The notes below the pieces were generated by a model. It was given only the letters and a program-made list of their open reading frames with translations, was not told the origin of the DNA and ran no database searches. 47,799 nucleotides of DNA from Clostridiales bacterium DTU069 (lineage in GTDB: Bacteria > Bacillota > Clostridia > DSM-8532): NCBI GenBank assembly GCA_001512485.1, contig LFRV01000060.1, forward strand, positions 1 to 47,799, in the 5' to 3' direction. Position 1 is the stretch's first letter; each line of letters starts with the position of its first letter. Positions 1 through 8,083 of the stretch are shown piece after piece. The position numbers and the translations under genes were made by a program.

Positions 1-822
1 GACTGGGCACAGGCTCTTAAAAAAGTACCGGAAATCGAGTATGGATGGACAGAAGATAACCAAGGCTGGTATGCATTTTGTAAGGATTGGGATAAATTCG
101 ATTCCGTTATCCGCGGAAAACGACTCTCTGAATTTGCGGATATGGAGTGGCGGCTGGAGTATGCCCGTACTAATCGCTGGGGATGCGGCGGATGGCTCGT
201 GTATCCCGGTGAGTACCTGGACGGCGATGAAGACGGGGGGCTTGCTGAAGTAGTTCGTGACATGCTGAGAAGAACAAATATCCTGCGTCCAAAAGGTACG
301 GCTACTCCGGCGCCGCTGCATGCGATTTCCGCGATGATGCCGTTCGTTCGTCTCGGATTAAAAGAGAAATTCGATGAAATTCGTACCGCTTTGCTGAACC
401 ATCGCTTTGACAATGGTTTATACTGTTCGGTTTCTTATGCGGAAGGGCAGTTGTTACTCTGGGTAAGCAATAACTGGAGGATGGTTGAAAACCAGTTCCA
501 GGGTATTATGTGCATAACTGAAATGCTGCTGCAGTCGCAGGGCAATATAATAAGGCTGTTCCCTTATTGGCCTGAGAATAATGCGGCGAGATTTGAGCGG
601 CTGAGAGCCCGCGGCGGCTTCTTTGTATCAGCCGGGAAAGATAAAGACGGCCTTATAGCATTAAAAATAGAAAGTACGGCAGGAGGAAAATGCCGTATAA
701 ATTGGACTGATAAGAAGGAGCCGGTTATTACCGAAAACGGTGCCGTTGTTCCGTTCGAAATTAAGGACAATATGATTGTTTTTAATACGGAAGCCGGAAA
801 GACATATGATTTCAAATTTTAA
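1..822 (+). CDS. GH95-like glycoside hydrolase, C-terminal part (5' end outside window)
   Basis: The frame is open from the first base, so the gene starts upstream and about 273 C-terminal residues are visible. The stretch around ENQFQGIMCITEMLLQS, then a pocket rich in LFPYWP and the LRARGGF motif followed by a beta-rich tail, resembles the end of family 95 glycosidases (alpha-L-fucosidase/galactosidase type), where an (alpha/alpha)6 barrel is followed by a small C-terminal beta domain. The catalytic residues lie mostly upstream and cannot be checked. An internal ATG at 142 is not the start because coding sequence continues 5' of it. It is followed after 19 bases by an amidohydrolase gene and then a sugar importer, consistent with a plant-glycan operon. 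The family call is by pattern only; another (alpha/alpha)6 glycosidase family is possible. Confidence 0.6.
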   Translation, partial: DWAQALKKVPEIEYGWTEDNQGWYAFCKDWDKFDSVIRGKRLSEFADMEWRLEYARTNRWGCGGWLVYPGEYLDGDEDGGLAEVVRDMLRRTNILRPKGTATPAPLHAISAMMPFVRLGLKEKFDEIRTALLNHRFDNGLYCSVSYAEGQLLLWVSNNWRMVENQFQGIMCITEMLLQSQGNIIRLFPYWPENNAARFERLRARGGFFVSAGKDKDGLIALKIESTAGGKCRINWTDKKEPVITENGAVVPFEIKDNMIVFNTEAGKTYDFKF

Positions 823-841
823 CGGGAAAGGACTGGTGTAA

Positions 842-1600
842 ATGAGAATTATAGATGCGGATGTACATCTTGCACCTATCAGAGAGCAGGGAATCGACGC
901 AAGTATCGAAACCACCATTATGAAAATGGATCGCGCAAAGGTGGATCAGGCATTGGTATGGTTGATCCCGCCCTACCTGAGGTACATTGACGACTCGAAT
1001 GCTTATATATATAAAGCGACACAGAAATATCCCGATCGTTTCCTGGGATTCGGCTGGGCTGATCCGAATCTTGGAGTTGATAAAGCAATTGACTCGGTGA
1101 GAAAGTGCATATACGAATACGGTTTTTACGGCGTAAAACTGAACGGGGCTCAAAACAGCTACTATATTGATAATCCTGAATATGCTCCGGTAGTCGAAGA
1201 GATTGCAAAAACCAAAAAGGCTTTAGCCTTTCATGTAGGAGCAGATGCATTTGAATTCACGCATCCTTTTCGCGTAAGAAAAATCGCGAAGGCGTATCCT
1301 GAAATGAAAATATTGGTAGCTCACATGGGCGGCGTCGGCCATGCCGACTTAACGGACGCGATGATCGAAGTCGCGCAGGAATGCCCTAATATTATGCTTA
1401 TTGGCAGCATGGTCAGGACAAAGGCCATATGGAAAGCAATCGAGCAATTGGGTACGGACAGGGTTTGTTATGGAAGCGATACTCCTTTTGACATCATGCA
1501 TGCATGCGTCGGAAAATATAAAGCGCTCATTGAAGATTTGCCACTTGATGATCAGGAAAAAATCATGGGGGGCAATCTTTTGAGGACATTAGGTTTTTGA
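842..1600 (+). CDS. Amidohydrolase-2 family metal-dependent hydrolase
   Basis: A 252-residue TIM-barrel hydrolase of the amidohydrolase-related (ACMSD/Amidohydro_2) type. Visible metal-site candidates are the N-terminal IDADVH strand, FHVGAD near residue 136, VAHMGG near residue 161 and YGSDTPF near residue 213, whose Asp is the usual general base. The first motif is DADVH rather than HxH, so one His ligand is absent, a variation seen in this superfamily. The start ATG follows GGAAAGGA with good spacing. It sits in a glycan operon between a GH95-like gene and an ABC importer, so a sugar-lactone or acylated-sugar substrate is plausible, but the substrate cannot be read from sequence. Confidence 0.75.
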   Translation: MRIIDADVHLAPIREQGIDASIETTIMKMDRAKVDQALVWLIPPYLRYIDDSNAYIYKATQKYPDRFLGFGWADPNLGVDKAIDSVRKCIYEYGFYGVKLNGAQNSYYIDNPEYAPVVEEIAKTKKALAFHVGADAFEFTHPFRVRKIAKAYPEMKILVAHMGGVGHADLTDAMIEVAQECPNIMLIGSMVRTKAIWKAIEQLGTDRVCYGSDTPFDIMHACVGKYKALIEDLPLDDQEKIMGGNLLRTLGF

Positions 1601-1669
1601 AGTAAACATAATAAACAGTGGGGGGAGGTGTAATTAAAAAAAGACGAATTTTTCAAGACTATTCTCAGG

Positions 1670-1689
1670 GTTTGCAGTTCTTTGCAAAC
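1670..1689 (+). promoter_or_regulatory. Short hairpin in the leader before the binding-protein gene
   Basis: GTTTGCA and TGCAAAC form a 7-bp perfect stem around a 6-base loop in the 144-base gap between the amidohydrolase and the binding-protein gene. There is no T-run after it, so it is not a classical terminator. An mRNA-processing or attenuation role is inference. Confidence 0.35.
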
Positions 1690-1744
1690 TCAAAAAGGAG
1701 AAAAGATCATAAAAGGTAAGAAGACAATGAAGGGGGAGAAAAAT

Positions 1745-3292
1745 ATGATAACAAAAACAGGTTTTAAACGTGTATTTACATGTGTTTTGACAGTGTTAAT
1801 GCTGATGGTCCTCGTTGCAGGATGCGGCAACAGCACAACACCGGGCGCCAATGCGCCTCAGACAGGTACTGATAGTCCGGCAGATAAGCCTGCCGCGCAG
1901 GAAAAACCGGCCGAGATAGTTTTCGCTCTGCTCGCTGACAATTCTCCGCGTACGGCCGACGCTCCGCTGATTGAAGATGCGATTAACGAAATTACTCTTG
2001 ATAAGATCAATACAAAAGTGTCACTGCAGCTTTATCCATATTCAAGCTATGATCAGCAGATTACATTGATGCAGTCGGGAAATGAGCCGCTGGATTTGAT
2101 TTTCGTAACGAATGCCAATTATTCTTCTTATGTAAGCAGAAACCAACTGCTCCAACTGGACGATCTGATAGATAAGCACGGAGCAGGCATCCGCGAGGCA
2201 CTTGGAGACTATCTTGATGCTACCGCTATAGACGGAAAACTGTATATTGTTCCTACTATACGCGACCTCGCAAAATTCTATTCGGTTAACATGCGCAAGG
2301 ACCTTACCGACAAATATAATATTGACACCAGTGCTATAAAAGATATATACGATTTGACTCCTATCCTGAAAACAGTCAAAGAGGGTGAGGGAGAGGATTT
2401 TTACCCACTGGTAACAGCCGCCGCAGGCAGATCGATTCTGAGCTATTACGTCACATATGATCCGCTCGGAGACGGAATCGGCGTATTGCTGAACGACGGA
2501 TTGGATAACACTAACGTGGTACTGTACGAAGAAACTGAAGAATACCGTGAACTGGTTAAGTTGGTACATGACTGGTACGAAGCCGGATATATCATGAGAG
2601 ACATCACAACTACCCAGGAAGGATATTCATCTTTGTTGAAAGCCGGAAAGGGATATGCGTACCTGAATGGAGCCAAGGCAGGATATGCTGAGCAGGCTAC
2701 GAGAAATGTCGGTGCTCCGATCCTTACAATACCGCTGACTCCTATCATTGCAAACACCGCCAGCGTGACCCAGGTTAACTGGGGTATATCCGTAACAAGC
2801 AAATATCCTGATGCCGCTACGAAATATCTGAACCTGATGTACTCCGACAAGGATCTTGTGACATTGCTTTGCTGGGGTATTGAAGGAAAGCATTATAAGA
2901 TATACGAAGACGGTTTTGCTTACTACCCGGAAGGTGTTGACGTAGATACCAGCGGATGGACGCTTAACATGGGTTATGCAATGGGCAACCAGTTCCTTTC
3001 TCCCCTGTGGAGAGGCGAGCAGCCCGATCTGTGGGAACAGATGAAGAAAGATAACGATACTGCATTAAGGTCCAAAGCACTTGGTTTTACTTTTAACAGC
3101 GAGAACGTAAAGACAGAACTGGCCGCTGTGAACTCTGTACGTTCACAGTACAGAATGCTTATCGAATGCGGCCTGGCCGATCCTGACAGCGGCATAATTG
3201 AAGAATATGTCGCCAAAATGAAGGAAGCCGGTGTTGACAAGATTATAGCGGAAAAGCAGGCCCAGCTTGATGCATGGCTGGCTAAAAAATAA
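1745..3292 (+). CDS. Carbohydrate ABC transporter substrate-binding lipoprotein (LplA type)
   Basis: A 515-residue extracellular solute-binding protein. The N-terminus has KR, a hydrophobic core and the lipobox LVAGC with Cys27, then a Thr/Pro/Ala-rich linker to about residue 60, so it should be a lipid-anchored binding protein on the outer face of the membrane. The mature part resembles the large LplA/DUF3502-type binding proteins that feed oligosaccharide importers. The ATG at 1745 is chosen because AGGGGGAG precedes it by about six bases; an upstream in-frame TTG at 1682 would add an improbable charged N-terminus before the signal peptide. The two downstream permeases complete the importer. 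No ATPase gene is nearby, as usual for CUT1 systems that share MsmX-like ATPases. Confidence 0.88.
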   Translation: MITKTGFKRVFTCVLTVLMLMVLVAGCGNSTTPGANAPQTGTDSPADKPAAQEKPAEIVFALLADNSPRTADAPLIEDAINEITLDKINTKVSLQLYPYSSYDQQITLMQSGNEPLDLIFVTNANYSSYVSRNQLLQLDDLIDKHGAGIREALGDYLDATAIDGKLYIVPTIRDLAKFYSVNMRKDLTDKYNIDTSAIKDIYDLTPILKTVKEGEGEDFYPLVTAAAGRSILSYYVTYDPLGDGIGVLLNDGLDNTNVVLYEETEEYRELVKLVHDWYEAGYIMRDITTTQEGYSSLLKAGKGYAYLNGAKAGYAEQATRNVGAPILTIPLTPIIANTASVTQVNWGISVTSKYPDAATKYLNLMYSDKDLVTLLCWGIEGKHYKIYEDGFAYYPEGVDVDTSGWTLNMGYAMGNQFLSPLWRGEQPDLWEQMKKDNDTALRSKALGFTFNSENVKTELAAVNSVRSQYRMLIECGLADPDSGIIEEYVAKMKEAGVDKIIAEKQAQLDAWLAKK

Positions 3293-3327
3293 TAATATCC
3301 GCTTCTTGATTTAGGTTTATTATGCAA

Positions 3328-3390
3328 AACAGTTGGTCTGCAGCATTGTTATGACAACTTCGCTTTGACACAAACTGCAGATCAACTGTT
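3328..3390 (+). promoter_or_regulatory. Long intercistronic hairpin between binding protein and permease
   Basis: AACAGTTGGTCTGCAG (3328-3343) pairs with CTGCAGATCAACTGTT (3375-3390), 15 of 16 positions matching, around a 31-base loop. It lies between the binding-protein stop and the first permease and has no T-run. Such stem-loops commonly protect the upstream binding-protein message so that it is made in excess over the permeases; that role is inferred here. Confidence 0.6.
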
Positions 3391-3410
3391 ACTAAAAAGG
3401 GGTTATCACT

Positions 3411-4349
3411 ATGTTGGCGAAATCTTCAAAAACCTATAAGTCTTCAAAATCATTAATGCGGAAATATCCGATATATCTTATGATGGTTCCCGGATTCATT
3501 TATTTATTTTTTAACAATTACATTCCGATCGCGGGATTGACTATTGCTTTTAAGAATATCGATTTTCGAAAGGGCATTTTGAAAAGTGACTGGATAGGTT
3601 TTAGGAATTTTGAGTATTTATTTAAAACGAAAGATGCGCTGATTATTACAAGAAACACTTTGCTGTACAATGCTGCTTTTATCCTGCTAGGTATCGTGTT
3701 TGGCGTTATTGCTGCTCTCTTAATGAACGAGGTTTCAAATAAGCGCCTTTTGAAGATTTACCAGACTGCTATTCTTTCGCCTCAGTTGGTTTCATGGATC
3801 GTTGTGAGCTATTTTGTATATGCCTTATTAAGCATTGATAAGGGCATGGTTAACAATCGAATTTTGCCGCTATTGGGAATAAAGGAAATTTCATGGTACA
3901 CGGAGCCTAAATATTGGCCTTTTATCCTTACCATTATGCAGATATGGAAATCCATAGGGTTTAATAGTATTATATATCTGGCGACAATTGTAGGAATAGA
4001 CACTGAATATTATGAAGCGGCCACATTGGATGGCGCTTCGAGGAATCAGCAAATTATCCATATTACGCTGCCGTTGCTTGTCCCCACTATTATAACCCTT
4101 TTTCTTATACATGTAGGGAGAATCTTCTATGCGGATTTCGGACTGTTTTTTCAGGTGCCGATGAATTCCGGAGCGTTGTTCAGCACAACAAATGTTATAG
4201 ACACCTATGTATACAGGGCTCTGCTTCAGATAGGAGATATCGGCATGTCCGCAGCCGCCGGGTTTTATCAGTCGATCGTCGGTTTCGCACTGATTTTAGT
4301 CTCAAATTTGATAATCCGGAAATTCAATAAAGAGAATGCCTTGTTTTAA
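3411..4349 (+). CDS. Sugar ABC transporter permease (LplB/UgpA type)
   Basis: A 312-residue inner-membrane protein with about six hydrophobic segments and the permease EAA loop (YYEAATLDGASRNQQ, near residues 200-214) that docks to the ATPase. The short N-terminal KSSKTYKSSK extension before the first membrane helix and the overall pattern match LplB-type CUT1 permeases. AAAAGGGG lies about 10 bases before the ATG. It pairs with the next permease and the upstream lipoprotein to form an oligosaccharide importer. Confidence 0.88.
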   Translation: MLAKSSKTYKSSKSLMRKYPIYLMMVPGFIYLFFNNYIPIAGLTIAFKNIDFRKGILKSDWIGFRNFEYLFKTKDALIITRNTLLYNAAFILLGIVFGVIAALLMNEVSNKRLLKIYQTAILSPQLVSWIVVSYFVYALLSIDKGMVNNRILPLLGIKEISWYTEPKYWPFILTIMQIWKSIGFNSIIYLATIVGIDTEYYEAATLDGASRNQQIIHITLPLLVPTIITLFLIHVGRIFYADFGLFFQVPMNSGALFSTTNVIDTYVYRALLQIGDIGMSAAAGFYQSIVGFALILVSNLIIRKFNKENALF

Positions 4350-4384
4350 AGTATTTATTTACAGAAAGAAAGGGTAATCGGATC

Positions 4385-5281
4385 ATGATTTCTAAATCGA
4401 AGCAGAATAAAATAAATACGTTGGTCGCGTGTTTAATACTTACTATTATATCCATCTGCTGCATTATACCGTTTTTGTTACTGGTGATCGGTTCTCTCAC
4501 CGATAACAATGTCATTATTAATGAAGGATACAGTTTTTTCCCATCGAAATGGAGCGCGGCCGCCTACGAATACCTGGGCAAAGATTTTGAAGCAATGGTA
4601 AATGCTTACCTGGTAACCATTTTTACAACAGTGTTTGGGACCATTTTAGGGCTTTTAATTTCTTCAATGCTTGCATATGGTTTAGCGCACAATAACTTGA
4701 AGGGGAGCAGAATACTTAACTTTTTGGTTTTATTTACAATCCTGTTCAATGGCGGCCTGGTTCCTACGTATTTGATGTATACGCAGCTTTTTCATATAAA
4801 GAATACGATTTGGGCACAGATTTTTCCATCCCTGCTGGTAAACGGATTTTACGTAATGCTGCTGAGGTCCTATTTTAGAACCAACATACCGCAGGAACTT
4901 TACGAAGCGGCTCGTATAGACGGCGCAAGCGAGGCACGCGTGTTTTTCAGGATTTGTCTGCCCCTGTCCCGTCCTATTTTAGCAACTGTCGGATTAATGC
5001 AGGGATTGGCTTACTGGAACTCGTGGTTAAACGGATTGTATTATTTGACGGATACAAAATATTACAATGTTCAGAATGTACTGAATCGTCTTCTGCTGGA
5101 TATCCGTTATCTGAAGTCCGGCTTTTTCGGGGATATGGCCGGTGAAATGCTGGCAACCATGCCGACGGATTCCGTTATAATGGCAATCGCGGTAGTCGGT
5201 GTTTTACCAATGCTGTTCATCTATCCTTTCTTTCAGAAGTACTACGTCAAGGGTATTACATTGGGCGGTGTGAAAGGTTAA
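4385..5281 (+). CDS. Sugar ABC transporter permease (LplC/YtcP type)
   Basis: A 298-residue integral membrane protein with six predicted helices and the EAA loop LYEAARIDGASEARVFF near residues 173-189. The C-terminus FFQKYYVKGITLGGVKG is typical of the second CUT1 permease. AGAAAGGG precedes the ATG and the gap to the first permease is 35 bases, so the two are co-transcribed. It ends just before a bidirectional terminator shared with the convergent znu genes. Confidence 0.88.
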   Translation: MISKSKQNKINTLVACLILTIISICCIIPFLLLVIGSLTDNNVIINEGYSFFPSKWSAAAYEYLGKDFEAMVNAYLVTIFTTVFGTILGLLISSMLAYGLAHNNLKGSRILNFLVLFTILFNGGLVPTYLMYTQLFHIKNTIWAQIFPSLLVNGFYVMLLRSYFRTNIPQELYEAARIDGASEARVFFRICLPLSRPILATVGLMQGLAYWNSWLNGLYYLTDTKYYNVQNVLNRLLLDIRYLKSGFFGDMAGEMLATMPTDSVIMAIAVVGVLPMLFIYPFFQKYYVKGITLGGVKG

Positions 5282-5310
5282 CATATATACTGTTCTGCTT
5301 TTCTAAACAG

Positions 5311-5344
5311 CCGGGGGATATTAGAATCAGTTCCCCTGGTTTTT
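5311..5344 (+). terminator. Rho-independent terminator after the LplABC block
   Basis: CCGGGGGA pairs with TCCCCTGG (one G-T pair) and is followed by TTTTT. It overlaps the last codons of the convergent znuB, which lies on the other strand. Confidence 0.75.
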
Positions 5345-6169
5345 CATTTTTCTGTCTGTTATATGATCTGAAATCTTTTTGATAAGATGCGCAGCGAAAT
5401 ACAACAAGGATGATAACAGCGCTATTGACGCGCCGGATGCGACATTGAAGCGGTACGATGCCCATAGTCCGGTAAAGCACAATACAACGCTGATAAATAC
5501 CGATAACAGCATAATTGATTTCAAATTGCTGCTGAAAAGCCTTGCGACGGCCGCCGGAGCGGTTAATAACGCGAGAACGAGCACAATTCCGACCGCACGG
5601 ATAAGAATAACTATCGTCAATGCTATCATCACATGCAGAATGTTGTTTATAAGGTTTACATTAATTCTGATTACGGCGGCGAACTCATCGTCGAACAAAT
5701 ATGCCCTGAAACAGTTATAGAACGCGATTACAAGGAAAACAACAATTGCGTCAAGAATAACGGTTAGCAGCAAATCGGTCTTTGATACGGTTAAGATATC
5801 GCCGAACAAATATGAAGAAATATCGGGCGGATAGCCCGGAGTAAAGGCTATAAAGAGAATACCCAAAGACATTCCCGCCGACCAGAAAATTCCGGTCGCT
5901 ATATCGGAACTGCGGTGTGATTTTTTTCCGATATAACCAATTCCTATCGCGGCCGCGACGGCAAAGACAAAAGCGCCGATAATAGGCTCGATTCCAAGGA
6001 AATAACCTAGGCCTACACCGCCGAAGGAAGTATGTGCTATACCTCCGCTCATCATTGTAAGCTTTTTTAGAATTATAACCGTTCCGATAATCCCGCATAC
6101 AATACTTATGAGTATTGAGCAAAGGAACGCGTTCTGCAGAAAGTTGTATTCAAATATTGCTTTTAACAT
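5327..6169 (-). CDS. znuB: Metal (zinc/manganese) ABC transporter permease
   Basis: A 280-residue ABC-3 family permease with eight or so hydrophobic segments. Family signatures are GGIAHTSFGGVGLGYFLG near residues 42-59 and the C-terminal region with VALLTAPAAVARLFS. The start is placed at 6169 because GGGGAG precedes it and the protein then begins MLKAIFEYNFLQNAFL, as is usual; an earlier in-frame start would overlap the ATPase gene. The gap to the upstream ATPase gene is 4 bases. With the ATPase and the binding protein it forms a divalent-metal importer, zinc being the commonest substrate for this arrangement, though manganese cannot be excluded. Confidence 0.85.
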   Translation of the reverse strand: MLKAIFEYNFLQNAFLCSILISIVCGIIGTVIILKKLTMMSGGIAHTSFGGVGLGYFLGIEPIIGAFVFAVAAAIGIGYIGKKSHRSSDIATGIFWSAGMSLGILFIAFTPGYPPDISSYLFGDILTVSKTDLLLTVILDAIVVFLVIAFYNCFRAYLFDDEFAAVIRINVNLINNILHVMIALTIVILIRAVGIVLVLALLTAPAAVARLFSSNLKSIMLLSVFISVVLCFTGLWASYRFNVASGASIALLSSLLYFAAHLIKKISDHITDRKMKNQGN

Positions 6170-6173
6170 ACCG

Positions 6174-6932
6174 TCACTCCCCGTGATCACGCAAAACTCT
6201 ATGGGGAACACCGTGCGCAATCAAATCAACGGGGCACCCAAAAGTTTTTTGTATAATATCATTATCAAGTTCGATTTCACCGTGATAAAACAGTTTTTTG
6301 TTAAGGCACGCCACATTTTTAACATATGACGATATTGCCGCGGTGTCATGCGTAATGAGAATGATTGTCACCGAGTTGTTTATTTCCTTTAAAAATTCAT
6401 AAATTTGTGTTTTCGAGTCATTATCGACATTGGCGGTTGGCTCATCCAGAAGCAGCAATTCAGGCTCCGTAGCAAGCGCTCGTAAAATCATCACCTTTTG
6501 AAATTGCCCGCCGGACAATTGGGAAATCTGCCTGTTCCTGAGCTCGGTTATATTCAGCCTGTCCAACAGGTTTTCAGCGGTTTCGTAATCTTTTTTCGAG
6601 TAGCGGTGGAATAAGCCTGTCCGCCCCTGCAGTCTTCCCGTCAGAATTACATCAATAACGCTGATCGGAAAATCGTGAATGGAATGTGAAAACTGCGGGA
6701 CATAACCGATCGGAACGGCATATTTTTCCGGGTCATACCCAAAAATTTTAATTTCTCCGCACTGTGGCCTGACTATTCCGAGAACCGACTTGACAAGCGT
6801 GCTTTTTCCTCCTCCGTTAGGCCCGATGATTGCAAGAAAATCATTTTCGGCTACGGTAAGATTAATGTCCGATAATGCGCAGGTACTGTTATAATAAACA
6901 GTCAGGTCTTTTATCTCTATAGCATAACTCAT
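6174..6932 (-). CDS. znuC: Metal ABC transporter ATP-binding protein
   Basis: A 252-residue ABC ATPase with Walker A GPNGGGKST near residue 36, the signature LSGGQFQK, Walker B LLLLDEPTAN and the H-loop ITHD in the expected order. The start at 6932 follows AAGGTG by six bases; a GTG three codons earlier lies inside that ribosome site. The ATPase is the cytoplasmic motor of the importer encoded with the flanking permease and binding protein. Gene order binding protein-ATPase-permease on one strand is standard for znu/mnt/adc operons. Confidence 0.87.
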   Translation of the reverse strand: MSYAIEIKDLTVYYNSTCALSDINLTVAENDFLAIIGPNGGGKSTLVKSVLGIVRPQCGEIKIFGYDPEKYAVPIGYVPQFSHSIHDFPISVIDVILTGRLQGRTGLFHRYSKKDYETAENLLDRLNITELRNRQISQLSGGQFQKVMILRALATEPELLLLDEPTANVDNDSKTQIYEFLKEINNSVTIILITHDTAAISSYVKNVACLNKKLFYHGEIELDNDIIQKTFGCPVDLIAHGVPHRVLRDHGE

Positions 6933-6954
6933 TTTTTGCACCTTATTTCAATGA

Positions 6955-7827
6955 TCATTCAAATGATTTTACTATTTCCGCGGCTATTTTTTTAATATTT
7001 TCAATGTAATCGGGGGCGAGAGGGCTTATCTGCACTGCTTTTCCTCCTATCTCATCGGCAAAAACTCTTGATTGCTTACTGTCCATTTCAGACTGGTAGA
7101 AAACTGCTTTTATATCCTGTTCCCTTGCAATGTCTATAACTTTTTGCAGGTTTAAAGGAGCGGCATCCTTGCCTTCTTCTTCTATTGAAATCATATTAAG
7201 CCCATAGTCATCGGCAAAGTAGCCAAGGGACGGATGGTAAACAATAAAAGTCCTGTTTTTAAAATTGCTGAGTAATTCGCTTATTTCCTTATCGAGATCA
7301 ATCAGAATTTCAATATATTTTTGCGCATTTTCGCTGTATATATCGCCGTTTTCTTTATCAATATCCGACAGCTCCTGTGATATTATGTCGACCATTACCG
7401 CGGCTCGCTTCGGAGAAAGCCATATATGCGGATCCCTATGGCCAGGCGCAATTTCAATTTCGGGATGCTGTTCTTTCACCTTGCCGGCTAAATCCACTAT
7501 TTTTATGTTTCCGTTAATGTCTTTGAGCTTGTCAAGTATGCCGACTTCAGCGGGAACACCAATGGAAAAATAAATTGAAGATCGGCTTAGTTTTTCAAGT
7601 TCCACAGGCGACGGGGCGTAAGTTTCAGGACTCTTGCCGGGAGGAATGGCCGTAACAATATCAATCTTATCACCGGCGATTTCCTTAACAAATGTTGCCT
7701 GCGGGACAATTGATACTGCGACGGTAAGCTTGCCGTCTTTTCCGTCTACCCCGGAAGCACATGAAGCCATAAGCAGTATTTGTACAAGAATAACCGCTTT
7801 AATAATAAGCTTGAATACTGTTTTCAT
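6955..7827 (-). CDS. znuA: Metal ABC transporter substrate-binding lipoprotein, ZnuA-like, with one altered ligand
   Basis: A 290-residue cluster A-I binding protein. The signal peptide ends in a lipobox-like MASC (Cys23). Metal-ligand positions of the family can be traced: His134 in DPHIWLSP, His198 in VYHPSLGYF and an acidic residue near the C-terminus (Asp273 in APDY). The first ligand, normally His in PHxYEP, is Glu68 here (SPETYAPSP). The His-rich loop of many ZnuA proteins is short (HRDPH). The start at 7827 is set by AGGAGGAGG nine bases upstream; the 13 residues before it lack a ribosome site. It is the first gene of the operon and is preceded by a TTGACA promoter. Confidence 0.85.
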   Translation of the reverse strand: MKTVFKLIIKAVILVQILLMASCASGVDGKDGKLTVAVSIVPQATFVKEIAGDKIDIVTAIPPGKSPETYAPSPVELEKLSRSSIYFSIGVPAEVGILDKLKDINGNIKIVDLAGKVKEQHPEIEIAPGHRDPHIWLSPKRAAVMVDIISQELSDIDKENGDIYSENAQKYIEILIDLDKEISELLSNFKNRTFIVYHPSLGYFADDYGLNMISIEEEGKDAAPLNLQKVIDIAREQDIKAVFYQSEMDSKQSRVFADEIGGKAVQISPLAPDYIENIKKIAAEIVKSFE

Positions 7828-7864
7828 TTGCTGCCTCCTCCTGTTTATTAGAATAAGCAATATC

Positions 7865-7895
7865 ATTATAAATCATATTGGCGTTAAAATGTCAA
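7865..7895 (-). promoter_or_regulatory. Promoter of the znuACB operon
   Basis: On the minus strand TTGACA (7895-7890) is followed by TTTATA at 17 bases, or TATAAT at 19 bases (7870-7865). The -10 region runs into TTATAATGATATTGC, faintly like a Fur-family box, but no full palindrome is present, so regulation by Zur or PerR is only a guess. Confidence 0.6.
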
Positions 7896-8036
7896 TAAAA
7901 TGCACTTTTTTTAATTGATTGAACGGCTTTTTGCGAACAGTACCGCTCAAGAAGCGTGAAAAATATTAAAATATACTGCAAATATTAAAAGCGGTGTCTG
8001 AACAGTTACGAAAAAACGGAAAAAATTTTTACATAT

Positions 8037-8067
8037 AAAATGGCGGAGTGTATCACTCCGCCATTTT
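8037..8067 (-). terminator. Terminator after oppA
   Basis: TGGCGGAGTG and CACTCCGCCA form a perfect 10-bp stem with a 3-base loop, flanked by A and T runs. On the minus strand it lies 17 bases past the oppA stop. Confidence 0.85.
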
Positions 8068-8083
8068 TCAGCGTCAATTTGTT

